Of a DNA stretch of 64,000 nt, positions 32,489 to 41,260 are shown one piece after another (position 1 is the first letter of the stretch; every line of letters begins with the position of its first letter). The DNA is taken from the NCBI GenBank assembly GCA_946479285.1, contig CAMLFH010000001.1, forward strand, positions 186,001 through 250,000. Reading direction: 5' to 3'. The DNA is from an uncultured Flavobacteriales bacterium (GTDB lineage: Bacteria; Bacteroidota; Bacteroidia; Flavobacteriales; Crocinitomicaceae). The notes under the pieces were generated by a model. The model was given only the letters and a program-made list of their open reading frames with translations. It searched no databases and was not told where the DNA came from. The translations under genes and the position numbers were made by a program.

Positions 32489-34069
32489 TTAATGTCCGTC
32501 TGCCACAACAGCTTTTGCGCCTTTTTTGTAGCGGATCAAAAATACCACCGGAACGCAGATCAGGATCAAACAAGCCACCATGAAGAATCCATGGTTGTAA
32601 CTCACCAGCATTTGCTGACGCGTCAATAATCCGTCCAGTGCGCGATTGGCCATTGCGGTTGCATCCACAGAATCAAATCCTTTCGACAGATAATTCTGGG
32701 TTAGTAACTGAAGGCGTTCGTTTACGGAATCACTGTACTGATTAAGGTAACCAATCATGTTTCCACGAACCAAAGCGTTGGTATTCGTTAGATATACATT
32801 AATCAAAGCGATACCTACAGATCCACCCAGCTGACGGATCATATTCGCCAAACCAATTGCCTGCGGCATATCCTTCGGATTCAAGCCCTGGACAGCCAGT
32901 GAAAGGATAGGCGACATCATGAACGCCATTCCGAAACCACGGAGCACAAAAGGCAGGTAGAAATTACTTTCCGAAGAGTCCGGTGAAGAAAAAGCCAGCA
33001 TCATCACAAAGGTGAAAGTCATGGTAATTCCCATCAGGATTACTGTTTTCGGGTTCATTCCGCCTCCCAGCAAACGCCCCACCAAAGGCATGGCGACGGC
33101 TGTACAAAGTGCTCCCGGAATCATGAACATTCCCGTTTGGGTGGCTGTCCAGCCGAGTGAAATCTGCACGAAAAGCGGGAAGATAAATACCGTTCCGAAA
33201 AGCATCAAACCGAGCAGGAAGTTCATAATGGAACCCATAATCATGTTGTAGTTCTTGTACAAACGAATGTTTACAGCCGGATAATCAATTTTCAATTCCC
33301 GGATGATGAATGCAGTCAAACTCGCCACAGCCAGGATAGTCATTGCTGTAATTTCGTGGCTCTCAAACCAGTCTTCAGCTGTTCCTTCTTCCAGGACATA
33401 TTGAATAGAGCCGACTGAAATTACCAGGAATAAGATTCCCCACCAGTCGATCTTCCTGGGCTTGACGGCCCCGGGTCGATTAGTCACATACCGGTAGCTT
33501 AAGATCGTTGCCACAATTCCGATTGGAATGTTCACGAAGAAAATCCAATGCCAGGAGAAGTTGTCAGTGATGTAACCTCCAAGAGTTGGTCCGAACGTTG
33601 GTCCTAAGATCAAGCCCATTCCGAAGATTGCATTTGCTGTAGAGATTTTTTCCGGCGGGAAAGCTCCGATGATAATGGATTGTGCCGTTGAAAGCAAACC
33701 ACCACCACCTAAACCTTGCACAAAGCGCCAGAAAACGAGTGTCCAGAGGCTGTCCGAAAGACCGCACATCAGGGACGCGACCGTAAACACGATAACGGAA
33801 CCGGTAAAGTAATTTCGGCGGCCAAAAAGGTCACTGAGCATACTGGTGAGTGGAATGATAATCACGTTTGAAATGGCATAAGCTGTTACAACCCATGCAA
33901 TTTCTGTTGTTGTTGCACCTACATTTCCACTGATCTCACGTAATGAAACGTTTACAATGGTTGTATCGAGTAACTCTAGAATGGCACAACTGATGGCCGT
34001 GATAACCAGGATCCACTTTTCAGCTCCCGTCGGGTAAACGATGGGTGTTTTTAAAGCAAGTCCTTCCAC
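32489..34069 (-). CDS. DHA2-family (EmrB/QacA-like) MFS drug efflux transporter
   Basis: A 526-residue 14-span proton-driven exporter. Motif C-like sequence FGMGLILGPTFGPTLGG and the early motif LLDTTIVNVSLREISG are typical of EmrB-type DHA2 proteins. The start codon is GTG at 34067-34069, only 2 bases after the stop of the HlyD gene. With HlyD and TolC encoded just upstream it would form a tripartite pump spanning both membranes. The operon is led by a TetR repressor. Confidence 0.93.
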   Translation of the reverse strand: MEGLALKTPIVYPTGAEKWILVITAISCAILELLDTTIVNVSLREISGNVGATTTEIAWVVTAYAISNVIIIPLTSMLSDLFGRRNYFTGSVIVFTVASLMCGLSDSLWTLVFWRFVQGLGGGGLLSTAQSIIIGAFPPEKISTANAIFGMGLILGPTFGPTLGGYITDNFSWHWIFFVNIPIGIVATILSYRYVTNRPGAVKPRKIDWWGILFLVISVGSIQYVLEEGTAEDWFESHEITAMTILAVASLTAFIIRELKIDYPAVNIRLYKNYNMIMGSIMNFLLGLMLFGTVFIFPLFVQISLGWTATQTGMFMIPGALCTAVAMPLVGRLLGGGMNPKTVILMGITMTFTFVMMLAFSSPDSSESNFYLPFVLRGFGMAFMMSPILSLAVQGLNPKDMPQAIGLANMIRQLGGSVGIALINVYLTNTNALVRGNMIGYLNQYSDSVNERLQLLTQNYLSKGFDSVDATAMANRALDGLLTRQQMLVSYNHGFFMVACLILICVPVVFLIRYKKGAKAVVADGH

Positions 34070-34071
34070 AA

Positions 34072-35160
34072 TTATTTCACTTTAATAGATACATATGCAC
34101 TTAATCCGGGGAAAAGGATTTTCAATTCCTCTTTCGTCAAATGATCGATCGTAATTTTTACAGGAACGCGCTGCACAATTTTTACGAAGTTACCCGTTGC
34201 ATTATCCGGAGGCAGTAAGGAGAATTTTGCACCCGTTGCTCCAACGAATGAATTCAATTTCCCGGATAATTTAATGTGAGGATAGGCATCTACTTTGATC
34301 TCAACCGGCTGACCAACTCTCATTTTTTCCAATTGCGTTTCTTTGAAGTTTGCACTTACCCAAAGGCTGGAGTTGTCAATAGCAGAACAAACGGCCTGAC
34401 CTGTTGAAACGTATTGTCCAACTTCGATGCTTCTTTTAGATACAATTCCGTCACAGGGTGCTTCGATCGTTGCATAATCCAATTGGGTCTGAGCCAGTTT
34501 CAATTCAGCTTCGCGCTGACGGATCAATGCCTCAGCTAAAGAAACCATCGAGACTTGTCCCAAAGCCTGGGAACGAACTCCCGCAGATTGTGATTGAGAA
34601 ACTTTCATTTGCTTTAATGCGGAGTCATAAGTTGCTTGTGCCACTTCCAGTTCAGCATTGCTGTTGTCCAATTCCGATTGCGTGGCTGCTTTTGCAGCAA
34701 ACATGTTTTTAGTACGCTTGTTGTCTTCTTTTGCCTTGTTCAGTTTCGCTTTGGCAGAATTAATGGTTTCCTGCGTTGTTTCCGTAGAGAACATAGCTGC
34801 GCTTGCACTTTGATTGGAAGCCATTGCGTTGCTTTTTACAGCGCTCAGGTTCGCTTTTGCATTTTCCAATGCTGCCTCAGCCTGCGCTAATTTTGCTTTG
34901 TATTCCGTGTCGTCGATAATCACTAACAATTGTCCTTTTTTCACTTCCTGGTTGTCTTCGAATAATACTTCTTTCACATATCCTGTGATGGAAGAACGAA
35001 CCGGGATGATGTTTGCGTCCAATTGTGCGTTGTCTGTTGATTCGGTATTTCCGCCCATCATGAAGATCACGATTACCACAACTACTGCGGCTACGATACC
35101 TCCAATAATGAATTTTAGTTTAGAGCCTTTCTTTTTTTCTGTTTTGTTTTCCTTTTCCAT
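34072..35160 (-). CDS. HlyD/EmrA-family periplasmic adaptor
   Basis: The 362-residue protein has a Lys-rich cytoplasmic tail, one membrane span (FIIGGIVAAVVVVIVIFMMGG), a biotinyl-lipoyl half-motif (SITGYVKEVLFEDNQEVKKG), a long alpha-hairpin, and the second half (YATIEAPCDGIVSKRSIEVGQYVSTGQ), followed by a beta-barrel domain. This is the EmrA-type adaptor linking the MFS pump to TolC. It lies between the TolC and MFS genes in the operon. Confidence 0.95.
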   Translation of the reverse strand: MEKENKTEKKKGSKLKFIIGGIVAAVVVVIVIFMMGGNTESTDNAQLDANIIPVRSSITGYVKEVLFEDNQEVKKGQLLVIIDDTEYKAKLAQAEAALENAKANLSAVKSNAMASNQSASAAMFSTETTQETINSAKAKLNKAKEDNKRTKNMFAAKAATQSELDNSNAELEVAQATYDSALKQMKVSQSQSAGVRSQALGQVSMVSLAEALIRQREAELKLAQTQLDYATIEAPCDGIVSKRSIEVGQYVSTGQAVCSAIDNSSLWVSANFKETQLEKMRVGQPVEIKVDAYPHIKLSGKLNSFVGATGAKFSLLPPDNATGNFVKIVQRVPVKITIDHLTKEELKILFPGLSAYVSIKVK

Positions 35161-35171
35161 GAGTGTTTGAA

Positions 35172-36431
35172 TTAAAATTTGATTGAACCTGATGTTGCGT
35201 TGATTGTTGAAATGGCATTCATGCGTTTGATTTCGTGAACTTTTTTGTTGAGTTTCGCCTGAAGTTCAGCGTTTAGTTGTGATAAATAGTTTACAACGGT
35301 AATCTTGCCATTTTCCATTTGTGATGTTGCGGTGGTGGTGACGTTGTGTCTTTTCTCAATGATCACATCGTCTTTTTCGATCATTTGAGCCAGTGCACTT
35401 AATTGAGCAGTTTGCGTGTTCAAAGAAGATTCTATGTTGAACAGGAAAGCTTCTTTTTGAATGTCGATCAGGCTTTTGTTCAGTTCCACTTTCGTTTTCT
35501 CTCTTTTCAAGCCATAAAGTGAGCTGATGTTCCAACGCACCGTTAAGTTTGCACTTCCAAAGAAACGCAGTTCCTGGTTAATAAAGTTCGGCCCCGGGCG
35601 ACCGTAGTTTCCGGCTGCTCCAACAGTTACTCTTGGAATAGCATTCACGTTGATCTGTTTGAAGCGGGCATCCAATAGTTTTGCCTGAAGATCGAAGATT
35701 TTTAGTTCGGGACGTTGAACCTCAATGCGTGCTGACTGCCCGCCGATTGGAGTTTCTGTCAAAACCGTATTCCCATCAACCGGCTTCCCGATGTAAAGCG
35801 TCAGTGTTTTGTAAAGCCCTTCCAACTGGAATTGCGACTCAATGATGTTTTGTTCCGTTTTGAGGATCTCAGCTTCCAATTCGTCTAAAGAACTGGAAAG
35901 AATCAACCCATTGTCAACACCGGCTTTCATGTTTTTCGCACGGTTCGATAAGTCTTCCTTGTACAATTCAAGGATTCTCAGATTTTCACGACCCAAAAGC
36001 ACATTGATATATAATTGATTGACGCGCTCTACCAATTTGTACAATTCCACTTCGTTTTGCTGAATGGTTAATTCCGAACTTAATTGCTCCACATTTTTCT
36101 GTGTTTTAGTCAATCCGCCGTCAATAATCGTCTGCTCCAGGCTTAGAGAGGTGATGTAAGCATCGTGCGGGAATTTCAGGTCCATTCCCGGGAAATCAAA
36201 CTGTACGGTTTCCGTGTTGTAAGTTGCCTGCGCCATGAAAGACAGTTTGGGCAGCCAGTTTTCGCGGATTGCTTTTTCGTTTTGTTCAGTCTGTTGTAAT
36301 GTAACTTCGTTTTGTTTGATCAGTGGGTAGTTTTTCTTCGCCCAGGCAATGCAGGAGTCCAGGGAAATGGAGTTCTGTGAAAACCCGATTCCTGAAACAG
36401 CAATGCTTAGTACTGTAAGTAATTTGCGCAT
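35172..36431 (-). CDS. TolC-family outer-membrane efflux protein
   Basis: A 419-residue protein with signal peptide MRKLLTVLSIAVSGIGFSQ; I chose the ATG at 36429-36431 because the upstream extension has no signal. Two OEP repeats form the TolC beta-barrel/alpha-barrel: SLDSCIAWAKKNYPLIKQNE opens the first, and RVTVGAAGNYGRPGPNF with NLTVRWNISSLYG the second. It forms the outer-membrane duct for the HlyD-MFS pump encoded next. Confidence 0.93.
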   Translation of the reverse strand: MRKLLTVLSIAVSGIGFSQNSISLDSCIAWAKKNYPLIKQNEVTLQQTEQNEKAIRENWLPKLSFMAQATYNTETVQFDFPGMDLKFPHDAYITSLSLEQTIIDGGLTKTQKNVEQLSSELTIQQNEVELYKLVERVNQLYINVLLGRENLRILELYKEDLSNRAKNMKAGVDNGLILSSSLDELEAEILKTEQNIIESQFQLEGLYKTLTLYIGKPVDGNTVLTETPIGGQSARIEVQRPELKIFDLQAKLLDARFKQINVNAIPRVTVGAAGNYGRPGPNFINQELRFFGSANLTVRWNISSLYGLKREKTKVELNKSLIDIQKEAFLFNIESSLNTQTAQLSALAQMIEKDDVIIEKRHNVTTTATSQMENGKITVVNYLSQLNAELQAKLNKKVHEIKRMNAISTINATSGSIKF

Positions 36432-36447
36432 AATTGTTTGTGTTATT

Positions 36448-37053
36448 TTATTGAAATTTGAAGGAAATGAAATCTTTGACGGATTGTTTGATTTTGTCTT
36501 TGGCTCCATTATCCCATTCGTAGCCGTGTTTTTTCAACATCAGTTTATAAAGCGGAGAAGCTAAAAACGGATAGGCACACAAGGAATGAAGGTTCACCAT
36601 GAACAGCACCGGATCAAAGGGTTTGATCTCATTATTGGCAAAAGCTTCTTCCAAAGTTGGTATGAGCAGAGAACGCTGGTTCTTCAGGTGTTTGACCTTT
36701 TCGTGGAACATTTCCGGGTTAATGGAAATCTCCTTGATGATGAACATCGACATTTGCGGGTATTCGGTGAAGAACTCGAACATATTATCGACATACTGCA
36801 TCAAGCGCTCTTTGATAGGAAGCGATTTATCTCCGATAACCGTCATTTGCGCGAAATATTTTTCCAGTGCTCCGTCAAAAACAGCGTCAAATAATTTCTC
36901 TTTGCTTCTGAAATAGTAGTGAAGCAATGCCTTGTTAATTCCTGCGGTATCTGCGATGTCCTGCATGCGGGCGCCGTAAAGACCATACTTCATGAAAACG
37001 TCCTTAGCTGCTTCTAAGATCTTTTCTTCCGTTGTTGAATCTTTTATTCCCAT
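36448..37053 (-). CDS. TetR/AcrR-family repressor of the efflux operon
   Basis: A 201-residue protein with the TetR HTH (EKILEAAKDVFMKYGLYGARMQDIADTAGINKALLHYYFRSKEKLFDAVF, residues about 9-60) and a helical ligand-binding domain. It is the first gene of TetR-TolC-HlyD-MFS, 16 bases before the TolC start. An 8+4+8 inverted repeat lies just upstream between its -7 element and its start codon, so autorepression with relief by a drug-like ligand is likely. Confidence 0.93.
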   Translation of the reverse strand: MGIKDSTTEEKILEAAKDVFMKYGLYGARMQDIADTAGINKALLHYYFRSKEKLFDAVFDGALEKYFAQMTVIGDKSLPIKERLMQYVDNMFEFFTEYPQMSMFIIKEISINPEMFHEKVKHLKNQRSLLIPTLEEAFANNEIKPFDPVLFMVNLHSLCAYPFLASPLYKLMLKKHGYEWDNGAKDKIKQSVKDFISFKFQ

Positions 37054-37067
37054 AGTTTAATTATTAA

Positions 37068-37087
37068 GTTTAACCAAACGGTTAAAC
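37068..37087. promoter_or_regulatory. TetR operator
   Basis: GTTTAACC (37068-37075) and GGTTAAAC (37080-37087) form a perfect dyad with an AAAC spacer, 15 bases upstream of the tetR start codon and directly downstream of the -7 element at 37095-37102. Placement over the transcription start fits repression. Confidence 0.75.
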
Positions 37088-37094
37088 TATTTTG

Positions 37095-37102
37095 CAAAAC
37101 TA
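37095..37102 (-). promoter_or_regulatory. -7 element of the TetR efflux operon promoter
   Basis: The minus strand reads TAGTTTTG, a perfect TAnnTTTG match, 8 bases upstream of the operator dyad. Confidence 0.6.
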
Positions 37103-37229
37103 CATAGTTAATTTTGATTCACAATGATTCTGACGAAAAAAAATGTTATTTATTCGGTGAATAGTCCGAAAGTGCGGGTGAAATGAAAAGTAGGGACGCA
37201 GGATTGAAAATAGGGATGGGGGATTGAAA

Positions 37230-37259
37230 AGTAGGGACGCGATGCTTCGCGTCCCTACT
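37230..37259. repeat. palindromic repeat (full copy) containing a stop codon
   Basis: AGTAGGGACGCGA (37230-37242) and TCGCGTCCCTACT (37247-37259) pair perfectly over TGCT. The amidohydrolase stop codon (minus-strand TAG, 37258-37260) lies inside the right arm. A half-site (AGTAGGGACGC) also occurs just left at about 37190-37200, separated by two GGATTGAAAA repeats. Confidence 0.8.
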
Positions 37260-38559
37260 AAAGCGGCTGTCTCAAGAATTCCTGCGGATTGTCGCGCGTC
37301 ATAATATCGTGGAAGTCGGAAAGTTCGATCTGGGACAATTTAAATAACTCGCTTTCACGTTTCTCTTGTTCGGTCATAAAGAAATCGGTTCCAAACAAGA
37401 CGCGTTTTGCCAAAGGCTTTCCTTGTTCATCAAGTGTATTCATAAAGGCTATAATAGCAGCTTTCACTTTTTGATCGTCCAAATCACTTACCGTGTAAGA
37501 GATATCGGTATAAAGATTCGGATATTTTACCATCAGGTCACGAATCCGGTCGCACCACAATTGCGAATCCACCCGGCGGATTTTGCGCAAATCTGCATCC
37601 TTACTGCTGTTGTCAACAATTTCATTCGATCCGCCCATGTGAGCCAGGCAAATTTTGAGCTTCGGATACTTTTCCAGGATCGGGATGTAATTCTGCGGAT
37701 GACTGAAAAGGTCGCACGCCTTGTCGTTGTTGCCTGTTTTATCGTCGACAATCCAATTCTTCTTGTAATAGGCATCAATCCGGTTGTAGATTTCATCCAG
37801 GGCATTCTCAGATGCGGCACTTTTATTCGAAAGGCTTTTCGGCTTGGGTTTTTGGGGAATTAATTCGGTAATCTTACTGCCGATGTACTGTGAGCCCACG
37901 CGTGTTACGTGCGTAATAATTGGCAGCTGATTGACCTCGGCGTATGCATACAGATCGTCCAGACGCGGATCGAATGCAAAAAAGCCTAACGCCGGATACA
38001 ATTTAATGCCCGAGAAATAGGGAAATATAATTCCGTCTTTCTCTAATCCTCTTTCGAAATAATCTTTGGACCAATTCACCAGGTCTGTTCCCGATTTATG
38101 ACGTGGATCAACTCCTAAGAAAGGGAAGAAATTGTTCGGATAATAGCGTTTTATATCTTTTACCGCTTCCAATTGCGATTCGAATGAAATCTGATATTTC
38201 GAAGCAGCGTTGTCCATGAAATCCATGTTCATGGTAAGTCCTACAATGCGCACGCTGGAATCGAATTGTTTCCCAACTTCAAATTCCAGTTCAAAAACAT
38301 CGAGTTGTTTCCGCTGAGTGGCAACTTCCAAAAAACCAATGTATTTATCGAAAGTCTTGCGTTTATTGTTGTCCTTTTTGCGGCCGATCCTTGCAAAGGA
38401 AACAATGACCTTTCGGACCCATTTGGTGTCCAGAACCCGCTTGATCAGTCGCGGCCTGCGTCGCAGGAATTTGGAAGGTATAATCCGCAGAAAGTTATCA
38501 GGCGCGCATTCACTGTTGAATACGTGTGTATGAATATTTGAGAATGGATATTGTTTCAT
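37258..38559 (-). CDS. amidohydrolase-2 family metal-dependent hydrolase
   Basis: A 433-residue TIM-barrel hydrolase. Metal-site residues are visible: HTH in SNIHTHVFNSE (His10/His12), Lys in FSGIKLYPALG, His in LPIITHVTRVG, His in KICLAHMGGSNE, and Asp in RVLFGTDFFMTEQ. An unusual basic segment (residues 28-70, RRRPRLIKRV...) follows the first motif. The substrate is unknown. Its start is 9 bases from the stop of the upstream membrane protein gene, so the two form an operon. Its stop codon lies in a repeat, suggesting the last residues were set by repeat insertion. Confidence 0.85.
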   Translation of the reverse strand: MKQYPFSNIHTHVFNSECAPDNFLRIIPSKFLRRRPRLIKRVLDTKWVRKVIVSFARIGRKKDNNKRKTFDKYIGFLEVATQRKQLDVFELEFEVGKQFDSSVRIVGLTMNMDFMDNAASKYQISFESQLEAVKDIKRYYPNNFFPFLGVDPRHKSGTDLVNWSKDYFERGLEKDGIIFPYFSGIKLYPALGFFAFDPRLDDLYAYAEVNQLPIITHVTRVGSQYIGSKITELIPQKPKPKSLSNKSAASENALDEIYNRIDAYYKKNWIVDDKTGNNDKACDLFSHPQNYIPILEKYPKLKICLAHMGGSNEIVDNSSKDADLRKIRRVDSQLWCDRIRDLMVKYPNLYTDISYTVSDLDDQKVKAAIIAFMNTLDEQGKPLAKRVLFGTDFFMTEQEKRESELFKLSQIELSDFHDIMTRDNPQEFLRQPL

Positions 38560-38568
38560 AGTGCCGAT

Positions 38569-39813
38569 TTAAGATTTGGATGATTTGTCTCCTTGGGGAA
38601 TTTTCCCGGATCTGCGTACGTTGACGAATTTGGTCAATATATCGAACCAGAAAGGAGCTCCGAAACTTAAGGATATACCAGATATGGCGATACCGAGAAG
38701 GTATTTGAAAAAATTCCCCCAGCTCCAGCTATTTCGATGAGCCATGTAGTCAATCAATCCCGGAGTTTGGGAGTCGTGGGCAAGCGAAAAACTCACCTCT
38801 TTCGCTTGGTTATTAGTAGACCACCAGGAAGCGGGAGCCACAGTTCTCGACCAGCCAATCGGAATGTTGAGTTCCGCAACCATATTAACAGCACTGTCCA
38901 GCTGGCGAATTTCTTTCTTGGCAATGAGGTCTTTTATGTGTGAACTGCTGTCCAATTTGTGGATCATCCGTTGAATTTTTGCAGCATCTATCGAATCAAA
39001 GGTTGAATAGCCTGCAGCATCTTTGGATTTGACAATGCTTGTAGATTTGATCAGGAAACTGAGATCGCCCCTCATAGTAGAATCTTTTTTCAGGTTATCA
39101 ACCGTTTGTCCGGCACTTTCCACCAGGCGATTCTTCAGATTATCATCCAGGCTCAGTACTTTCAATAAATGTAAACTGTCCACATTCAAAGAAATGGCAA
39201 CAGCGAAACCGACTATCAGGAATTTCCGCTGCTGTTTGGTTTTATACCAGCCGGAAACACGATCCATGTAATCGTTAAACCACTGTTCAATATGCGCTTT
39301 AAGTTTAGTGTAGTCATTTTCGGCGGGTAAAGATTCATTTTTTGATTTGTCGAGGAATGATTGCATCAGGTCCGTAAAAGGACTCGTATTCATGGTGTTG
39401 AGGCCCATTTGAAAACGCTTCATAATATCTGAAGGAATCTCCATAATGTCCATTTGGTAGTTCTTGTTTCCCGTTTCATCCAGGATTACCTGAACTTTCC
39501 GATTGTGGACGGCTTGCTGGGCAATGATATCGATCAGCACTTCAGCAAACATGCGCGAAGAAATGTAGTGCGGAAGCCTGTCAGGTGCACTTTTCAATCC
39601 GGAAATAGTAATATGATTGTAGAATAAGTACCCGTAATCCTTATTCAGCGGATCTTTCAGCATCTTATAAATCGAATCTTTGAGAAAGATCCCGCGTATT
39701 TTGGAACGGTGATTCCAGGCTTCCGTGAGAATGGAAACAAGGATGCTCAAAACGGCATAAATAAATACCAGTGAGATGAGAAGCAGCAAGATATTGTTAT
39801 CGGCAAAGTTCAT
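38569..39813 (-). CDS. unknown membrane protein upstream of the amidohydrolase
   Basis: The 414-residue protein has an N-terminal span (ILLLLISLVFIYAVLSILVSIL), a large helical soluble region, a second span around residue 200 (KFLIVGFAVAISLNVDSL), and a C-terminal span (FFKYLLGIAISGISLSFGAPFWFDIL). The DILTKFVNVRR end and LTEAWNHRSK after the first span look conserved, but I recognise no named family. It is transcribed with the amidohydrolase. Confidence 0.7.
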   Translation of the reverse strand: MNFADNNILLLLISLVFIYAVLSILVSILTEAWNHRSKIRGIFLKDSIYKMLKDPLNKDYGYLFYNHITISGLKSAPDRLPHYISSRMFAEVLIDIIAQQAVHNRKVQVILDETGNKNYQMDIMEIPSDIMKRFQMGLNTMNTSPFTDLMQSFLDKSKNESLPAENDYTKLKAHIEQWFNDYMDRVSGWYKTKQQRKFLIVGFAVAISLNVDSLHLLKVLSLDDNLKNRLVESAGQTVDNLKKDSTMRGDLSFLIKSTSIVKSKDAAGYSTFDSIDAAKIQRMIHKLDSSSHIKDLIAKKEIRQLDSAVNMVAELNIPIGWSRTVAPASWWSTNNQAKEVSFSLAHDSQTPGLIDYMAHRNSWSWGNFFKYLLGIAISGISLSFGAPFWFDILTKFVNVRRSGKIPQGDKSSKS

Positions 39814-40054
39814 AGCAGTGAATAATGTGGCAATCTAAAATAGCAGGTTTGAAAATGAATCAGTAAAAGCGTTGAGTCAAAAATAACAAACAATCCGTAA
39901 TATGAAGCGGAAACCTGAATTATTTTTTCACTAAAATGAAGTTTATAGGTATCTGATAATCAGTTCATTTTATTTGTTTTGGAAGTACCGGGATTCAATT
40001 GCAAATTCTTCATAAATGAAACGTGATTTTAATGCCGATTACTTCCTAATTTTC

Positions 40055-40062
40055 TATCTTTA
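40055..40062 (+). promoter_or_regulatory. -7 element of the alcohol dehydrogenase gene
   Basis: TATCTTTA, a one-mismatch match to TAnnTTTG, lies 29 bases before the start codon. The 277-base gap from 39814 holds nothing else I can support. Confidence 0.4.
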
Positions 40063-40090
40063 CAGTCCATTTAATTAGAAAGAGTAGTTC

Positions 40091-41260
40091 ATGAACAACT
40101 TTGAAATAACAACTCCAACAACCCTTGTTTTTGGTAAAGATCAGCTGCCAAGAATTTCCCAATTGCTCAAAACACAGGCGGCAGACGGGAAGGTGATTGT
40201 TCTGTACGGCGGCGGATCCATTGAGAAATCAGGGTTTTTGGACCGTTTGAAAACAGAATTGAGCGATTTGGAACTACACTTTTTTAAAGGAATTGAAGCC
40301 AATCCGGAATTCACTACTTTAATGAAAGCAGTGGAATACATTCGTGAAAACAAGATCGGATATATGCTCGCAGTTGGCGGCGGCTCTGTTATCGACGGGG
40401 CGAAATTTATTTCAGGTGCGGTGAATTATGACGGCGATCCGTGGGAAGTATTGAACCAGGTTCCCGGAAAAGTATTTACTTCCGCGGTACCTTTCGGATG
40501 TATCTTAACAATCCCTGCAACAGGGTCCGAATCCAATTCCGGGGCGGTAATCAGTCGTTCGGAACTGAAAGAGAAAAGAACGATGGGCGGACCATTATTC
40601 TTCCCGAAATTTGCCTTATTGGATCCGACTTTTGTAGCAACTTTGCCAAAACGCCAAATTGCGAACGGTGTCATAGATGCTTATACGCATACCATGGAGC
40701 AATACCTGACTTTCAAAGGAGAGAATTTATTGCAGGAACGCTATGCGGAAGGAATTCTTTCCACATTGATCGAAATCGGTGAAAAAGTATTGGAAAATCC
40801 GGGAGATTATGAGTTGGCAGCAAACCTGATGTGGTGCGCTAACCAGGCATTGAACGGAGTATTGCGCTGCGGAGTAACTACCGATTGGGCAACTCACATG
40901 ATTGGTCATGAATTGACAGCTTTGCATGGAATAGACCATGCACAATCATTGGCAATCATTGCTCCACGCTTGTACGAAGTGAAATTTGAAAGTAAAAAAG
41001 AGAAGTTGACTCAATATGGAAGACGCGTTTGGAACCTGGAAGGTTCAGACGAACAGGTGGCACGAAAAGCAATCGTTAAAACAGAAGAATTCTTCCATAA
41101 ATTGAGTGTAAAAACACGTATTTCAGAATATACAACAGATTACCAGGATACTGCGCGTATCATCCACGATCGATTTGTGCAGCGAGGCTGGACAGGACTG
41201 GGAGAAAAAAAAGACCTCACTCCGAAAGAAGCAGAATACATTGTTAATCAGGCGATCTAA
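40091..41260 (+). CDS. iron-dependent alcohol dehydrogenase (YqhD/BDH type)
   Basis: A 389-residue group III alcohol dehydrogenase that reduces aldehydes with NAD(P)H. NAD-binding GGGS occurs in VLYGGGSIEKSG and LAVGGGSVIDGAKFI (residues about 94-108). Metal ligands lie in VIDAYTHTMEQYLT and MIGHELTALHGIDHAQSLAI (Asp, His, His, His). The TGSESNSGAVIS block is also typical. It overlaps the next gene by one base (TAATG), implying translational coupling. Confidence 0.93.
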   Translation: MNNFEITTPTTLVFGKDQLPRISQLLKTQAADGKVIVLYGGGSIEKSGFLDRLKTELSDLELHFFKGIEANPEFTTLMKAVEYIRENKIGYMLAVGGGSVIDGAKFISGAVNYDGDPWEVLNQVPGKVFTSAVPFGCILTIPATGSESNSGAVISRSELKEKRTMGGPLFFPKFALLDPTFVATLPKRQIANGVIDAYTHTMEQYLTFKGENLLQERYAEGILSTLIEIGEKVLENPGDYELAANLMWCANQALNGVLRCGVTTDWATHMIGHELTALHGIDHAQSLAIIAPRLYEVKFESKKEKLTQYGRRVWNLEGSDEQVARKAIVKTEEFFHKLSVKTRISEYTTDYQDTARIIHDRFVQRGWTGLGEKKDLTPKEAEYIVNQAI

